64,000 nucleotides of DNA from an uncultured Collinsella sp. (GTDB taxonomy: Bacteria; Actinomycetota; Coriobacteriia; Coriobacteriales; Coriobacteriaceae): NCBI GenBank assembly GCA_902496455.1, contig CABVAY010000003.1, positions 21,134 through 85,133 of the forward strand, given 5' to 3'. This document shows positions 43,272-50,225 of this stretch, piece by piece. The translations under genes and the position numbers were made by a program. The notes under the pieces are model-generated. The model saw only the letters and a list, made by a program, of their open reading frames with translations, was not told the DNA's origin and did not search any database. The number at the start of each line of letters is the position of its first letter. The first letter of the stretch is position 1.

Positions 43272-44696
43272 GTGGTCTTCGCCCCCCAGGGAAAACATAC
43301 GCTGTCCCACCGCGTTTTTGTGACGATCTTTGTCTGTGCCATGGCGGTTATCGTGGCGTTTACGGTGTTGGGTGCGTTCTTTGTGCAAAACACCTTGGCG
43401 GATGCCGCGAGTGCCAATCTGGCGCAGGAAACCGAGCTCATTGCTGCCGCCCTCGACGAGCAGCAGGAGCCCATCCCGTTCTTGCGTAGCCTCGATCGTG
43501 AGGACTTGCGCATCACGCTGATTAACAAGGATGGATCGGTTGCCTACGACAACGAGGCGTCGCCTTCCACACTGCCCAACCACGGCGATCGCCCCGAGGT
43601 CATCGAGGCCTTTGAGAATGGTTCGGGTTCCGCGGAGCGCGCAAGCTCTACGCTCGACGAGATTATGCTGTATCGCGCCATCGCCCTTGATAACGGCCAG
43701 GTTGTCCGCTTGGCGCAGGCCCAGCCTGGCGTTGCGGCGATTTTGCTGTCGATGGTGGCGCCGATGCTGCTTATCGCGGCAGCGGGTGCGATACTCTCGT
43801 TTTTTATGGCGCGCCGCGAGTCCCGTGCCATCATCGCGCCGTTGCAAGAGGTGGATTTGGACCACCCACGCCGTAGCTATGAGCACGCCTATGCCGAGAT
43901 GGTCCCCATGCTTGAGCGTATTGAGTCGCAGCGCCAGGAGCTCAAGCGCCAAATGGCGGTGCTGGCGGACAACGACCGTATGCGCCGCGAGTTCACGGCG
44001 AATATCACCCATGAGCTCAAGACGCCGCTTACGGCGATTTCGGGCTATGCCGAGCTCATCGCAAACGGCATGGTCGAGGGCGAGGGCGACCTGCGCAACT
44101 TTGGCGGTCGCATCTATCGTGAGGCGGGCCGCTTGGCAGCGCTTGTCAACGATATCCTTACGCTGTCTAACTTGGACGAGGCCGAGCGTGCAACTGAGGG
44201 CGAGGCGGTGCCCATTGGTTCCACGGAGCCTATTGAGCTCTCGCGTGCCATCTACGCGGTTGAGCAGCGTCTTGAACAGGTCGCCCGTCAGGCGAATGTG
44301 ACGATAAGTCATGAGACCAAGCCTGTGGTCATCGAAGGCGTGTCGCGCTTGATTGACGAGCTCATCTATAATCTGGCGAGCAACGCCATCCGCTACAATC
44401 GACCCGGCGGTGCGGTTACGCTGCAGTGCGGCACCAACGACGAAGGCCATCCGTTCCTTGCGGTCGCCGACACGGGAATCGGTATCGCGCCTGAAGAACA
44501 GGGCAAGGTATTTGAGCGGTTCTATCGCGTGGACAAGAGTAGGTCCAAGGCGCGCGGCGGAACCGGTCTGGGGCTTGCAATTGTCAAGCATGCGGCCCTG
44601 TATCATCACGCCACGCTCGATCTGTCGAGCGAGTTGGGCGTGGGAACCACCATTACGGTGACGTTTCCCATACGGCAGGACGAGCCATTCGCATAG
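43272..44696 (+). CDS. Sensor histidine kinase, PhoR-like
   Basis: Two membrane helices (VFVTIFVCAMAVIVAFTVLG and AAILLSMVAPMLLIAAAG) enclose an exterior sensor domain of about 125 residues resembling a PAS/Cache fold. HisKA box FTANITHELKTPLTAISGYA with His247; N-box NLASNAIRYN; G1 DTGIGI; G2 GGTGLGLAIVKHA. GTG 43272 follows GGAGGA. It is 3 bp from the regulator gene. It shows all motifs needed for kinase activity. Confidence 0.9.
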   Translation: MVFAPQGKHTLSHRVFVTIFVCAMAVIVAFTVLGAFFVQNTLADAASANLAQETELIAAALDEQQEPIPFLRSLDREDLRITLINKDGSVAYDNEASPSTLPNHGDRPEVIEAFENGSGSAERASSTLDEIMLYRAIALDNGQVVRLAQAQPGVAAILLSMVAPMLLIAAAGAILSFFMARRESRAIIAPLQEVDLDHPRRSYEHAYAEMVPMLERIESQRQELKRQMAVLADNDRMRREFTANITHELKTPLTAISGYAELIANGMVEGEGDLRNFGGRIYREAGRLAALVNDILTLSNLDEAERATEGEAVPIGSTEPIELSRAIYAVEQRLEQVARQANVTISHETKPVVIEGVSRLIDELIYNLASNAIRYNRPGGAVTLQCGTNDEGHPFLAVADTGIGIAPEEQGKVFERFYRVDKSRSKARGGTGLGLAIVKHAALYHHATLDLSSELGVGTTITVTFPIRQDEPFA

Positions 44697-44721
44697 CGAT
44701 ACAACATAGATATTGATGCAG

Positions 44722-44755
44722 ACGCCGCATTTGACTTTCGGGTGCGGCGTTGTTG
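44722..44755 (+). terminator. Hairpin terminator after the PhoR-like gene
   Basis: ACGCCGCA 44722-44729 and TGCGGCGT 44743-44750, followed by TGTTG; the T run is weak. Confidence 0.7.
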
Positions 44756-44815
44756 TGCAATTTTACGATTGCTTCCGACATTTTTACAGGAGAGCCTGTT
44801 TCTTATGTATAGAGT

Positions 44816-44844
44816 TTGGTCTCGGTAAAAAGATGCGATAATAT
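44816..44844 (+). promoter_or_regulatory. Candidate promoter of the polysaccharide regulatory trio
   Basis: TTGGTC 44816-44821, 17-bp spacer, TAATAT 44839-44844. Confidence 0.55.
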
Positions 44845-44891
44845 ACGGACAGTTTTGTCAATCCGAACTGGGGAAATGAAAGGCAAGCTGC

Positions 44892-45548
44892 ATGACCCTT
44901 CTCGAACTGTTCCAGCTGCTGAAGAAGCACCTTAAGCTGGTCATCACCCTTCCGGTGGTCTGCGCGATCGCCATGGGCATCGTGTCCTTCGTTGCGATGG
45001 ACAACACCTACACCGCGACGACGAGCATGTACATTCTCGCCAAAACCGACGATAGCGGTCAGATGAGCTACAACGATCTCTCGGCGAGCCAGATGCTTTC
45101 CAACGATATCGCCACGCTGCTGGATAGCGATAGCGTTAAGAGCGGTGCTGCCAATGAGCTGGGCCTTGCTGACCTGGATGACTACAAGGTGTCTGTTTCC
45201 TCCGAGACCACCACGCGTGTCATTACGCTTTCGGTTACCGGCACCGATGCCAAGGAGACGGCTAAGGTCGCAAAGGCCATGGCCAGCTCGGTGAGTACGG
45301 TCGCTCAGAACGTCGGCGCTGCCCAGAGCATCAACGTTATCGACGAGGCTAAGACTCCCGAAGTCCCCAGCGGCCCCAAGCGTATGCTGTACGTTGCTGT
45401 CGCGTTCCTCGCGGGCATCTTTATCGCAGTTGCCTATGTCGTTTTGGCAGACATGCTCAACACCCGCATCCGCGGTGCCGAAGAGGCAGAAGAGCTCCTG
45501 GGCATTCCCGTTGTTGGCCGAATTCCGGCTATGAAAGGTGGTAAATAG
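44892..45548 (+). CDS. Wzz/YveK-type capsular polysaccharide chain-length regulator
   Basis: A membrane adaptor that activates its cognate BY-kinase and sets polymer length. Two membrane helices, near the N-terminus (LVITLPVVCAIAMGIVSFV) and near the C-terminus (MLYVAVAFLAGIFIAVAYVV), flank an exterior helical domain. The Pro-rich motif before the second helix (TPEVPSGPKRM) is characteristic of polysaccharide co-polymerases, and the short cytoplasmic tail (ADMLNTRIRGAEEAEELL) is the kinase-contact region of CapA/CpsC-type proteins. The downstream gene starts 2 bp later. Confidence 0.9.
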   Translation: MTLLELFQLLKKHLKLVITLPVVCAIAMGIVSFVAMDNTYTATTSMYILAKTDDSGQMSYNDLSASQMLSNDIATLLDSDSVKSGAANELGLADLDDYKVSVSSETTTRVITLSVTGTDAKETAKVAKAMASSVSTVAQNVGAAQSINVIDEAKTPEVPSGPKRMLYVAVAFLAGIFIAVAYVVLADMLNTRIRGAEEAEELLGIPVVGRIPAMKGGK

Positions 45549-45550
45549 GC

Positions 45551-46288
45551 ATGGCTAAGGCAAAGAACACCGATAAGCTCGTTGTACAGAATGCCGCCAA
45601 GACCCTTCTGGCCAACATCCGCTTTGCGAGCGTGGACGACCCCATTCGCACCATTACCGTCACGTCCTCGATTCCCAACGAGGGCAAGTCTACGGTTTCC
45701 ATCAACCTTGCCCAGGCTATCGCCACGAGCGGCAAGTCCGTGCTCCTGGTCGAGGCCGATATGCGCCGCAGGTCCCTTTCCGATATGCTCGGCGTCCGCT
45801 CCCGCGGCGGACTCTATGCAGTCCTTTCCGAGCAGGTTTCTATTGACCAGGCGATTGTCGAGACGGGTCAGAAGAACTTCTACTTCCTCTATGCCGAGCC
45901 GCATATTCCCAATCCTGCCGACATCATCGTCTCTCACCGCTTTGCCAAGCTGGTAAAGGCACTGTCCGCCAAGTTCCAGTACGTCATCTTTGATGCTCCC
46001 CCGGTCGGCACCTTCATCGATGCTGCCGAGATCGCAAGTCTGACCGACGGTGCGCTGTTCGTGGTGCGCGAGGACTTCACCAAGCGCGAGGAGGCACTCA
46101 ACGCTATCGGCCAGCTTAAGAAGTCCGAAAAGGTCAAGCTCATCGGTACCGTTATGAACTACTGCGAGACCGAGACCAGCGAGTACTACTACTCCTACTA
46201 CACCAAGGACGGTAAGAAGGTGAAGAAGGGCTCCGACGATCAGGGGACTTCCAAAAAGGGCATCTTCACCAACCGAGCAAACGTTTAG
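45551..46288 (+). CDS. Bacterial tyrosine kinase (CpsD/CapB-like)
   Basis: A BY-kinase autophosphorylating on C-terminal tyrosines. Walker A SSIPNEGKST (about 39-48), Walker A' VLLVEADMRRRS and Walker B YVIFDAPPVG are intact. The C-terminal tyrosine cluster SEYYYSYYTKDGKK provides five Tyr in a few residues. It is the kinase half, paired with the Wzz-like activator upstream as in Firmicutes. ATG 45551 is two bases after the previous stop. Confidence 0.92.
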   Translation: MAKAKNTDKLVVQNAAKTLLANIRFASVDDPIRTITVTSSIPNEGKSTVSINLAQAIATSGKSVLLVEADMRRRSLSDMLGVRSRGGLYAVLSEQVSIDQAIVETGQKNFYFLYAEPHIPNPADIIVSHRFAKLVKALSAKFQYVIFDAPPVGTFIDAAEIASLTDGALFVVREDFTKREEALNAIGQLKKSEKVKLIGTVMNYCETETSEYYYSYYTKDGKKVKKGSDDQGTSKKGIFTNRANV

Positions 46289-46305
46289 TTGATTAAGGCT
46301 GACCT

Positions 46306-46956
46306 ATGCGTGACATTCATTGCCATATCTTGCCGGGTGTAGACGACGGCGCCGCCGATCTCGATGAGAGCTTGGCGATGCTCGAGGCTGCCAAGCGGGC
46401 CGGTGTAACCAGAATCGTTTGCACTCCTCACTGCCGTGATCCCTATTTTGATTACGACAAGATGTGGGATGCCTTTGAGCTGCTGCGTGATAACGCTGAC
46501 GGTTTTCCGCTCCAGATGGGCTTCGAGGTCAACCATCGAAAGCTCGTTGAGCTTGGTATCGATGCCGCGGAGCACTTGCATTTCGATGGGACCAACGAGT
46601 TTCTGCTCGAGCTTTCGACGCATGCCGATGCGTATGCGTTTAGAGAGTACGAGAACACGATTTACGATTTGCAGTGCCGTGGCTACCAGGTGATCATCGC
46701 TCATCCTGAGCGCTATCGTGCGGTTCAAAAGGATGTAAGCGTGGCGGAGCGTCTGGTCGATATGGGCTGCAAGCTGCAGGCTTCGGCGGACTTTATTGCC
46801 GGCGGTCGCTTTGGTCGCGAGAAAAAGCCGGCACAGCGCCTGTTCGATCAGAACCTGTACAGCTTCATCGCGAGCGATGCCCATAACGTGGGTCATTACG
46901 ATTGCCTGGCGAAGGCTCGCGCGAAGTTTAGCGTGCGCGGAGCTCATTTTCGCTAA
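46306..46956 (+). CDS. PHP-type tyrosine phosphatase (CpsB/YwqE-like)
   Basis: A manganese-dependent phosphatase that removes phosphate from the BY-kinase tail. It starts with the metal-binding DIHCHILPGVDDGA, continues with IVCTPHCRDPY, LELSTHADAYAF, IIAHPERYRAV and FIASDAHNVGH, all hallmark PHP metal-ligand motifs. At 216 residues it is a little shorter than Streptococcus CpsB. It completes the activator-kinase-phosphatase trio 17 bp after the kinase gene. Confidence 0.92.
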   Translation: MRDIHCHILPGVDDGAADLDESLAMLEAAKRAGVTRIVCTPHCRDPYFDYDKMWDAFELLRDNADGFPLQMGFEVNHRKLVELGIDAAEHLHFDGTNEFLLELSTHADAYAFREYENTIYDLQCRGYQVIIAHPERYRAVQKDVSVAERLVDMGCKLQASADFIAGGRFGREKKPAQRLFDQNLYSFIASDAHNVGHYDCLAKARAKFSVRGAHFR

Positions 46957-46995
46957 AATCTGTCCCTAACGTTCGCATTGAATGAAGGGGCAGCC

Positions 46996-47496
46996 ATGGA
47001 TATTCAACTTAAGACGGGATGTTTTGATGACGCGGCGTTGGTGCGCCGCGTCGTTTTTATGGACGAGCAGGGCTACGAGAATGAGTTCGACGCTATCGAC
47101 GAGGATCCGAACTGCATTCATGTGACGCTCTATGTAGACGACGAGCTTGCCGGTTGCTCGCGCGTGTTTCCCGAAGAGCTTGAGCACGCGGCTGACGCAG
47201 AGGCTCCGGTGTCGCCGGCGTGCGACTTGGACGAAGGTGTCGCGGCGGGGGAGACCTACATTATGGGGCGCGTGGCCGTGCTGCCGAGCATGCGCCGTCG
47301 CGGTTTGGCGAGCAAGATTGTCGAGGCCAGTGATACGTGCGCGCGTGATGCCGGCGCCAAGCTCATTAAGCTGCATGCTCAGGAATACGTGCTGCCGCTC
47401 TATGCCAAGGCGGGCTACACGCAGATTGCCCCGGTAGATTACGAAGACGAGGGCCAACCCCATGTCTGGATGGCCAAGCGCGTAGATGGCAGATAG
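46996..47496 (+). CDS. GNAT family N-acetyltransferase
   Basis: An acetyl-CoA-dependent N-acetyltransferase of unknown substrate. The acetyl-CoA binding motif A is GRVAVLPSMRRRGLASKIVE, and motif B LHAQEYVLPLYAKAGY resembles ElaA-like enzymes. N-terminal strands include FMDEQGYENEFDAIDED. ATG 46996 follows GAAGGGG; the in-frame upstream start at 46978 lacks one. The stop codon lies inside a REP-like palindrome (GGCAGATAG). Confidence 0.85.
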   Translation: MDIQLKTGCFDDAALVRRVVFMDEQGYENEFDAIDEDPNCIHVTLYVDDELAGCSRVFPEELEHAADAEAPVSPACDLDEGVAAGETYIMGRVAVLPSMRRRGLASKIVEASDTCARDAGAKLIKLHAQEYVLPLYAKAGYTQIAPVDYEDEGQPHVWMAKRVDGR

Positions 47497-47514
47497 GGAC
47501 GTTCCTTTTCTGCC
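47488..47514. repeat. Short REP-like palindrome at the 3' end of the GNAT gene
   Basis: GGCAGA (47488-47493) and TCTGCC (47509-47514) flank GGGACGTTCC; a second GGGGACACTCC lies about 20 bp later. It is related in core sequence to the elements near 30.6, 49.95 and 59.3 kb. Confidence 0.55.
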
Positions 47515-47644
47515 GGCAGTTGGGGACACTCCTTGGCAATTGACGCATTGGAGCGCTTGGACATACAGTTTTTCGATTCCGTATGTATATATGCGCGTTA
47601 ATGGGTTATAAAATCTAAGTCTGAACATAGCAGGTCTGCGATGC

Positions 47645-47669
47645 GGCTCGGGCAACCGGGCCGTTTTTG
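47645..47669 (+). promoter_or_regulatory. Terminator-like hairpin in the htpG leader
   Basis: GGC-T-CGG, loop GCAA, CCG-G-GCC, then GTTTTTG. It lies only 30 bp before the start codon and downstream of the likely promoter (TATAAA 47607-47612), so it could attenuate htpG. It may instead end read-through from upstream if the promoter lies closer. Confidence 0.45.
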
Positions 47670-47698
47670 CGGACGGGGGTAGCGCGAAAGGACTGCAC

Positions 47699-49723
47699 AT
47701 GCGTCAATTTAAGACCGAGAGCAAAAAACTGCTCGACCTCATGATCAACTCCATCTACACCAATAAGGAAATCTTCCTGCGCGAGCTTATCTCCAATGCG
47801 AGCGACGCCGTCGACAAGCTCAACTTTAAGAGCCTGCAGGACCCGAGCGTCAAGATCGACCAGGGCGACCTAGCTATTCGCGTCTCCTTTGATAAAGACG
47901 CCCGCACCATTACTATCTCGGATAACGGCATTGGCATGACCGCCGAGGAGCTCGAGCGCAATCTGGGCACCATCGCCCATTCCGGCTCCGAGGAGTTTAA
48001 GACCGAGAACGCCGAGCAGCAGGGCTCCGATGTCGACATCATCGGCCAGTTTGGCGTGGGCTTCTACTCTGCCTTTATGGTTGCCAGCCATGTGAAGGTC
48101 GTCAGCCGCGCCTATGGCGAGGATGTCGCCCATGTGTGGGAATCCGACGGTCTTGAGGGCTACACCATCGAGGACGGCGAGCGCGCCGAGCACGGTACCG
48201 ATGTCATCCTGACGCTGCGCGAGAACGAGAAGCTCGATGCCGACGGCGAGGCCGAGACCTACGATCGCTTCCTGACCGAGTGGGGCCTCAAGAGCCTGAT
48301 TCAGCAGTACAGCAACTATGTGCGCTACCCGATTCAGATGATGGTGTCCAAGAGCCGTCAAAAGCCCAAGCCCGAGGATGCGCCGGAGGATTACAAGCCC
48401 GAGTACGAGGACTACCAGGAGCTTGAGACTGTCAACTCCATGACGCCGATCTGGAAAAAGCGAAGCTCCGACGTTGAGCAGAAGGATTACAACGAGTTCT
48501 ACAAGTCCACGTTCCATGACTTTGACGATCCCGCGCGCACCATCAGCTTCCATGCCGAGGGTACGCTCGAGTACGATGCACTGCTGTTTGTGCCGGGTCG
48601 CGCCCCGTTCGATCTGTACAGCAAGGACTACGAGAAGGGCCTGGCGCTCTATAGCTCCAACGTGCTGATTATGGAGAAGTGCGACGACCTGCTGCCCGAC
48701 TACTACAACTTTGTGCGCGGTGTCGTGGACTCTGCCGACGTGACGCTCAATATTTCGCGTGAGACGCTGCAGCAGAACCGTCAGCTCAAGGCCATTGCCA
48801 AGCGTGTCGAGAAAAAGATCACCGCCGACCTTGAGGACATGCGTGACAACGACCGCGAGGCCTACGAGAAGTTCTTTGAGAACTTTGGCCGCGGCCTTAA
48901 GTACGGTATCTACTCGAGCTACGGCATGAAGGCCGACGAGCTCGCCGACTTGCTGCTGTTCTGGTCTGCCAAGGAGCAGAAGATGATTACCCTGGCCGAG
49001 TATGCCAAGGGCATGCCCGAGGATCAGAAGGCCATCTACTACGCTGCCGGCGACTCGCGTGAGCGCTTGGCCAAGATGCCCGTGGTAAAGGGCGTGCTCG
49101 ACCGCGGCTATGACGTGCTGCTGCTGACGCAGGACGTGGATGAGTTCACCTTCCAGGCTATGCGTGAGTACGTTGCCGCCGATATGCCCAAGATCTACGA
49201 GGACGATGCTGCCCGCGAGGCTGCCGAGAAGGCCGTGGCCGATGGTGCCGAGCCCGAGGTTGAGGATCGTCACCTGGAGCTCAAGAACGTCGCGACCGGT
49301 GATCTTGACCTAGCGACCGAGGATGAGAAGAAGGAGGCCGAGGACGCCACCAAGGAAAACGAGGACCTCTTTAGCGCTATGAAGGAGGCACTCGGTGACA
49401 AGGTCGAGAAAGTTGCCGTCTCCGCGCGCCTGACCGATGCCCCCGCTTGCATCACCACCGAGGGTCCGCTTTCGCTTGAGATGGAGAAGGTACTCCAGAA
49501 GGGACCCGAGGGCGCGCCCGACGGCATGCCCAAGAGCCAGCGCGTGCTCGAGCTCAACGCCAAGCACCCGGTCTTTGACAAGCTTGTCGCTGCCCAGAAG
49601 GCAGGCGACGCCGACAAGATCAAGCAGTACTCCGGCTTGCTCTACGATCAGGCCCTGCTGGTCGAGGGCATCCTCCCCGAGGACCCCGTTGCCTTCGCGG
49701 CGGCTGTTTGCGAACTACTTTAG
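47699..49723 (+). CDS. htpG: Molecular chaperone HtpG (Hsp90)
   Basis: A cytosolic ATP-dependent chaperone dimer. The GHKL ATPase N-terminal domain shows FLRELISNASDAVDKL, DNGIGMT and QFGVGFYSAF. The middle domain includes LYVNPVF-type client region FVPGRAPFDLYS and the catalytic Arg region VSDVTLNISRETLQQN (read here as DSADVTLNISRETLQQN). The C-terminal dimerisation domain is present, with no MEEVD tail, as expected for bacteria. At 674 residues it is longer than E. coli HtpG (624), owing partly to an acidic insert near 500-560. AAAGGA lies upstream of ATG 47699. No CIRCE element was found. Confidence 0.97.
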   Translation: MRQFKTESKKLLDLMINSIYTNKEIFLRELISNASDAVDKLNFKSLQDPSVKIDQGDLAIRVSFDKDARTITISDNGIGMTAEELERNLGTIAHSGSEEFKTENAEQQGSDVDIIGQFGVGFYSAFMVASHVKVVSRAYGEDVAHVWESDGLEGYTIEDGERAEHGTDVILTLRENEKLDADGEAETYDRFLTEWGLKSLIQQYSNYVRYPIQMMVSKSRQKPKPEDAPEDYKPEYEDYQELETVNSMTPIWKKRSSDVEQKDYNEFYKSTFHDFDDPARTISFHAEGTLEYDALLFVPGRAPFDLYSKDYEKGLALYSSNVLIMEKCDDLLPDYYNFVRGVVDSADVTLNISRETLQQNRQLKAIAKRVEKKITADLEDMRDNDREAYEKFFENFGRGLKYGIYSSYGMKADELADLLLFWSAKEQKMITLAEYAKGMPEDQKAIYYAAGDSRERLAKMPVVKGVLDRGYDVLLLTQDVDEFTFQAMREYVAADMPKIYEDDAAREAAEKAVADGAEPEVEDRHLELKNVATGDLDLATEDEKKEAEDATKENEDLFSAMKEALGDKVEKVAVSARLTDAPACITTEGPLSLEMEKVLQKGPEGAPDGMPKSQRVLELNAKHPVFDKLVAAQKAGDADKIKQYSGLLYDQALLVEGILPEDPVAFAAAVCELL

Positions 49724-49727
49724 TTAA

Positions 49728-49793
49728 GCGGTTTTTCCAAACCGCGTAACCGGCCGACGCTGCCCTCAGTTCCGCCGTTCTAACGAACGGCGG
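49728..49793 (+). terminator. Paired hairpins after htpG
   Basis: GCGGTTT/AAACCGC at 49728-49745, then CCGCCGTTC, loop TAAC, GAACGGCGG at 49772-49793. Neither has a strong T run; they may terminate htpG together. Confidence 0.5.
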
Positions 49794-49840
49794 ACCAGTC
49801 GACGCTGCGCGGGCGCCAGAGCGACAACTTGTCATTCAAA

Positions 49841-49879
49841 GAGGACGACATGACCAGAAGGTCTATGCCGTCCTCTTTT
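49841..49879 (+). terminator. Hairpin with T run downstream of htpG
   Basis: GAGGACG 49841-49847 pairs with CGTCCTC 49869-49875, followed by TTTT. Confidence 0.75.
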
Positions 49880-49953
49880 CATGCCAATTTGTTCGCTCTG
49901 GTGCTCGCTCGCTGGCATTACCAAAACATCGGCGGTCCAATAATGATCCCTTG

Positions 49954-50017
49954 GGGACGGAGGAAAAAGCGGTCATTGGGGACGTTTTTGTTTGACTAGT
50001 CGTTTAAGAACGTCCCC
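49954..50017. repeat. REP-like GGGGAC element
   Basis: Contains GGGGACGGAGGAAAAA (from 49953) and then GGGGACGTT (49978-49986) with its inverted copy AACGTCCCC (50009-50017). The first block recurs at 59359-59374. The remaining intergenic DNA to 50225 holds a GTACAACTGTAC motif at about 50085-50096 but no gene. Confidence 0.65.
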
Positions 50018-50225
50018 GATGACTATTTGAATTGCTAATTTGTGCGGGTTGTGGTTTTGTGACCTGCTGAAATTTAGGATACTGTACAACTGTACGTTAA
50101 CTCATCTTCGTAGTATATTGCTACCCGCAAAACTCAACACCATTGTGCTTTGAGACGTTAAAGCGCCTACTACAATGGTTGTCGATAGTACGATTCGATT
50201 CAACGACAGGATGGATGGTCCAAGC

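Noticed and set aside
47515..47698. CIRCE heat-shock operator before htpG
   Set aside because: No TTAGCACTC-N9-GAGTGCTAA or close variant is present in the leader.
47870..49273. A 467-codon minus-strand frame across htpG
   Set aside because: Antisense of a clear Hsp90 gene with no independent start signal or recognisable domain.
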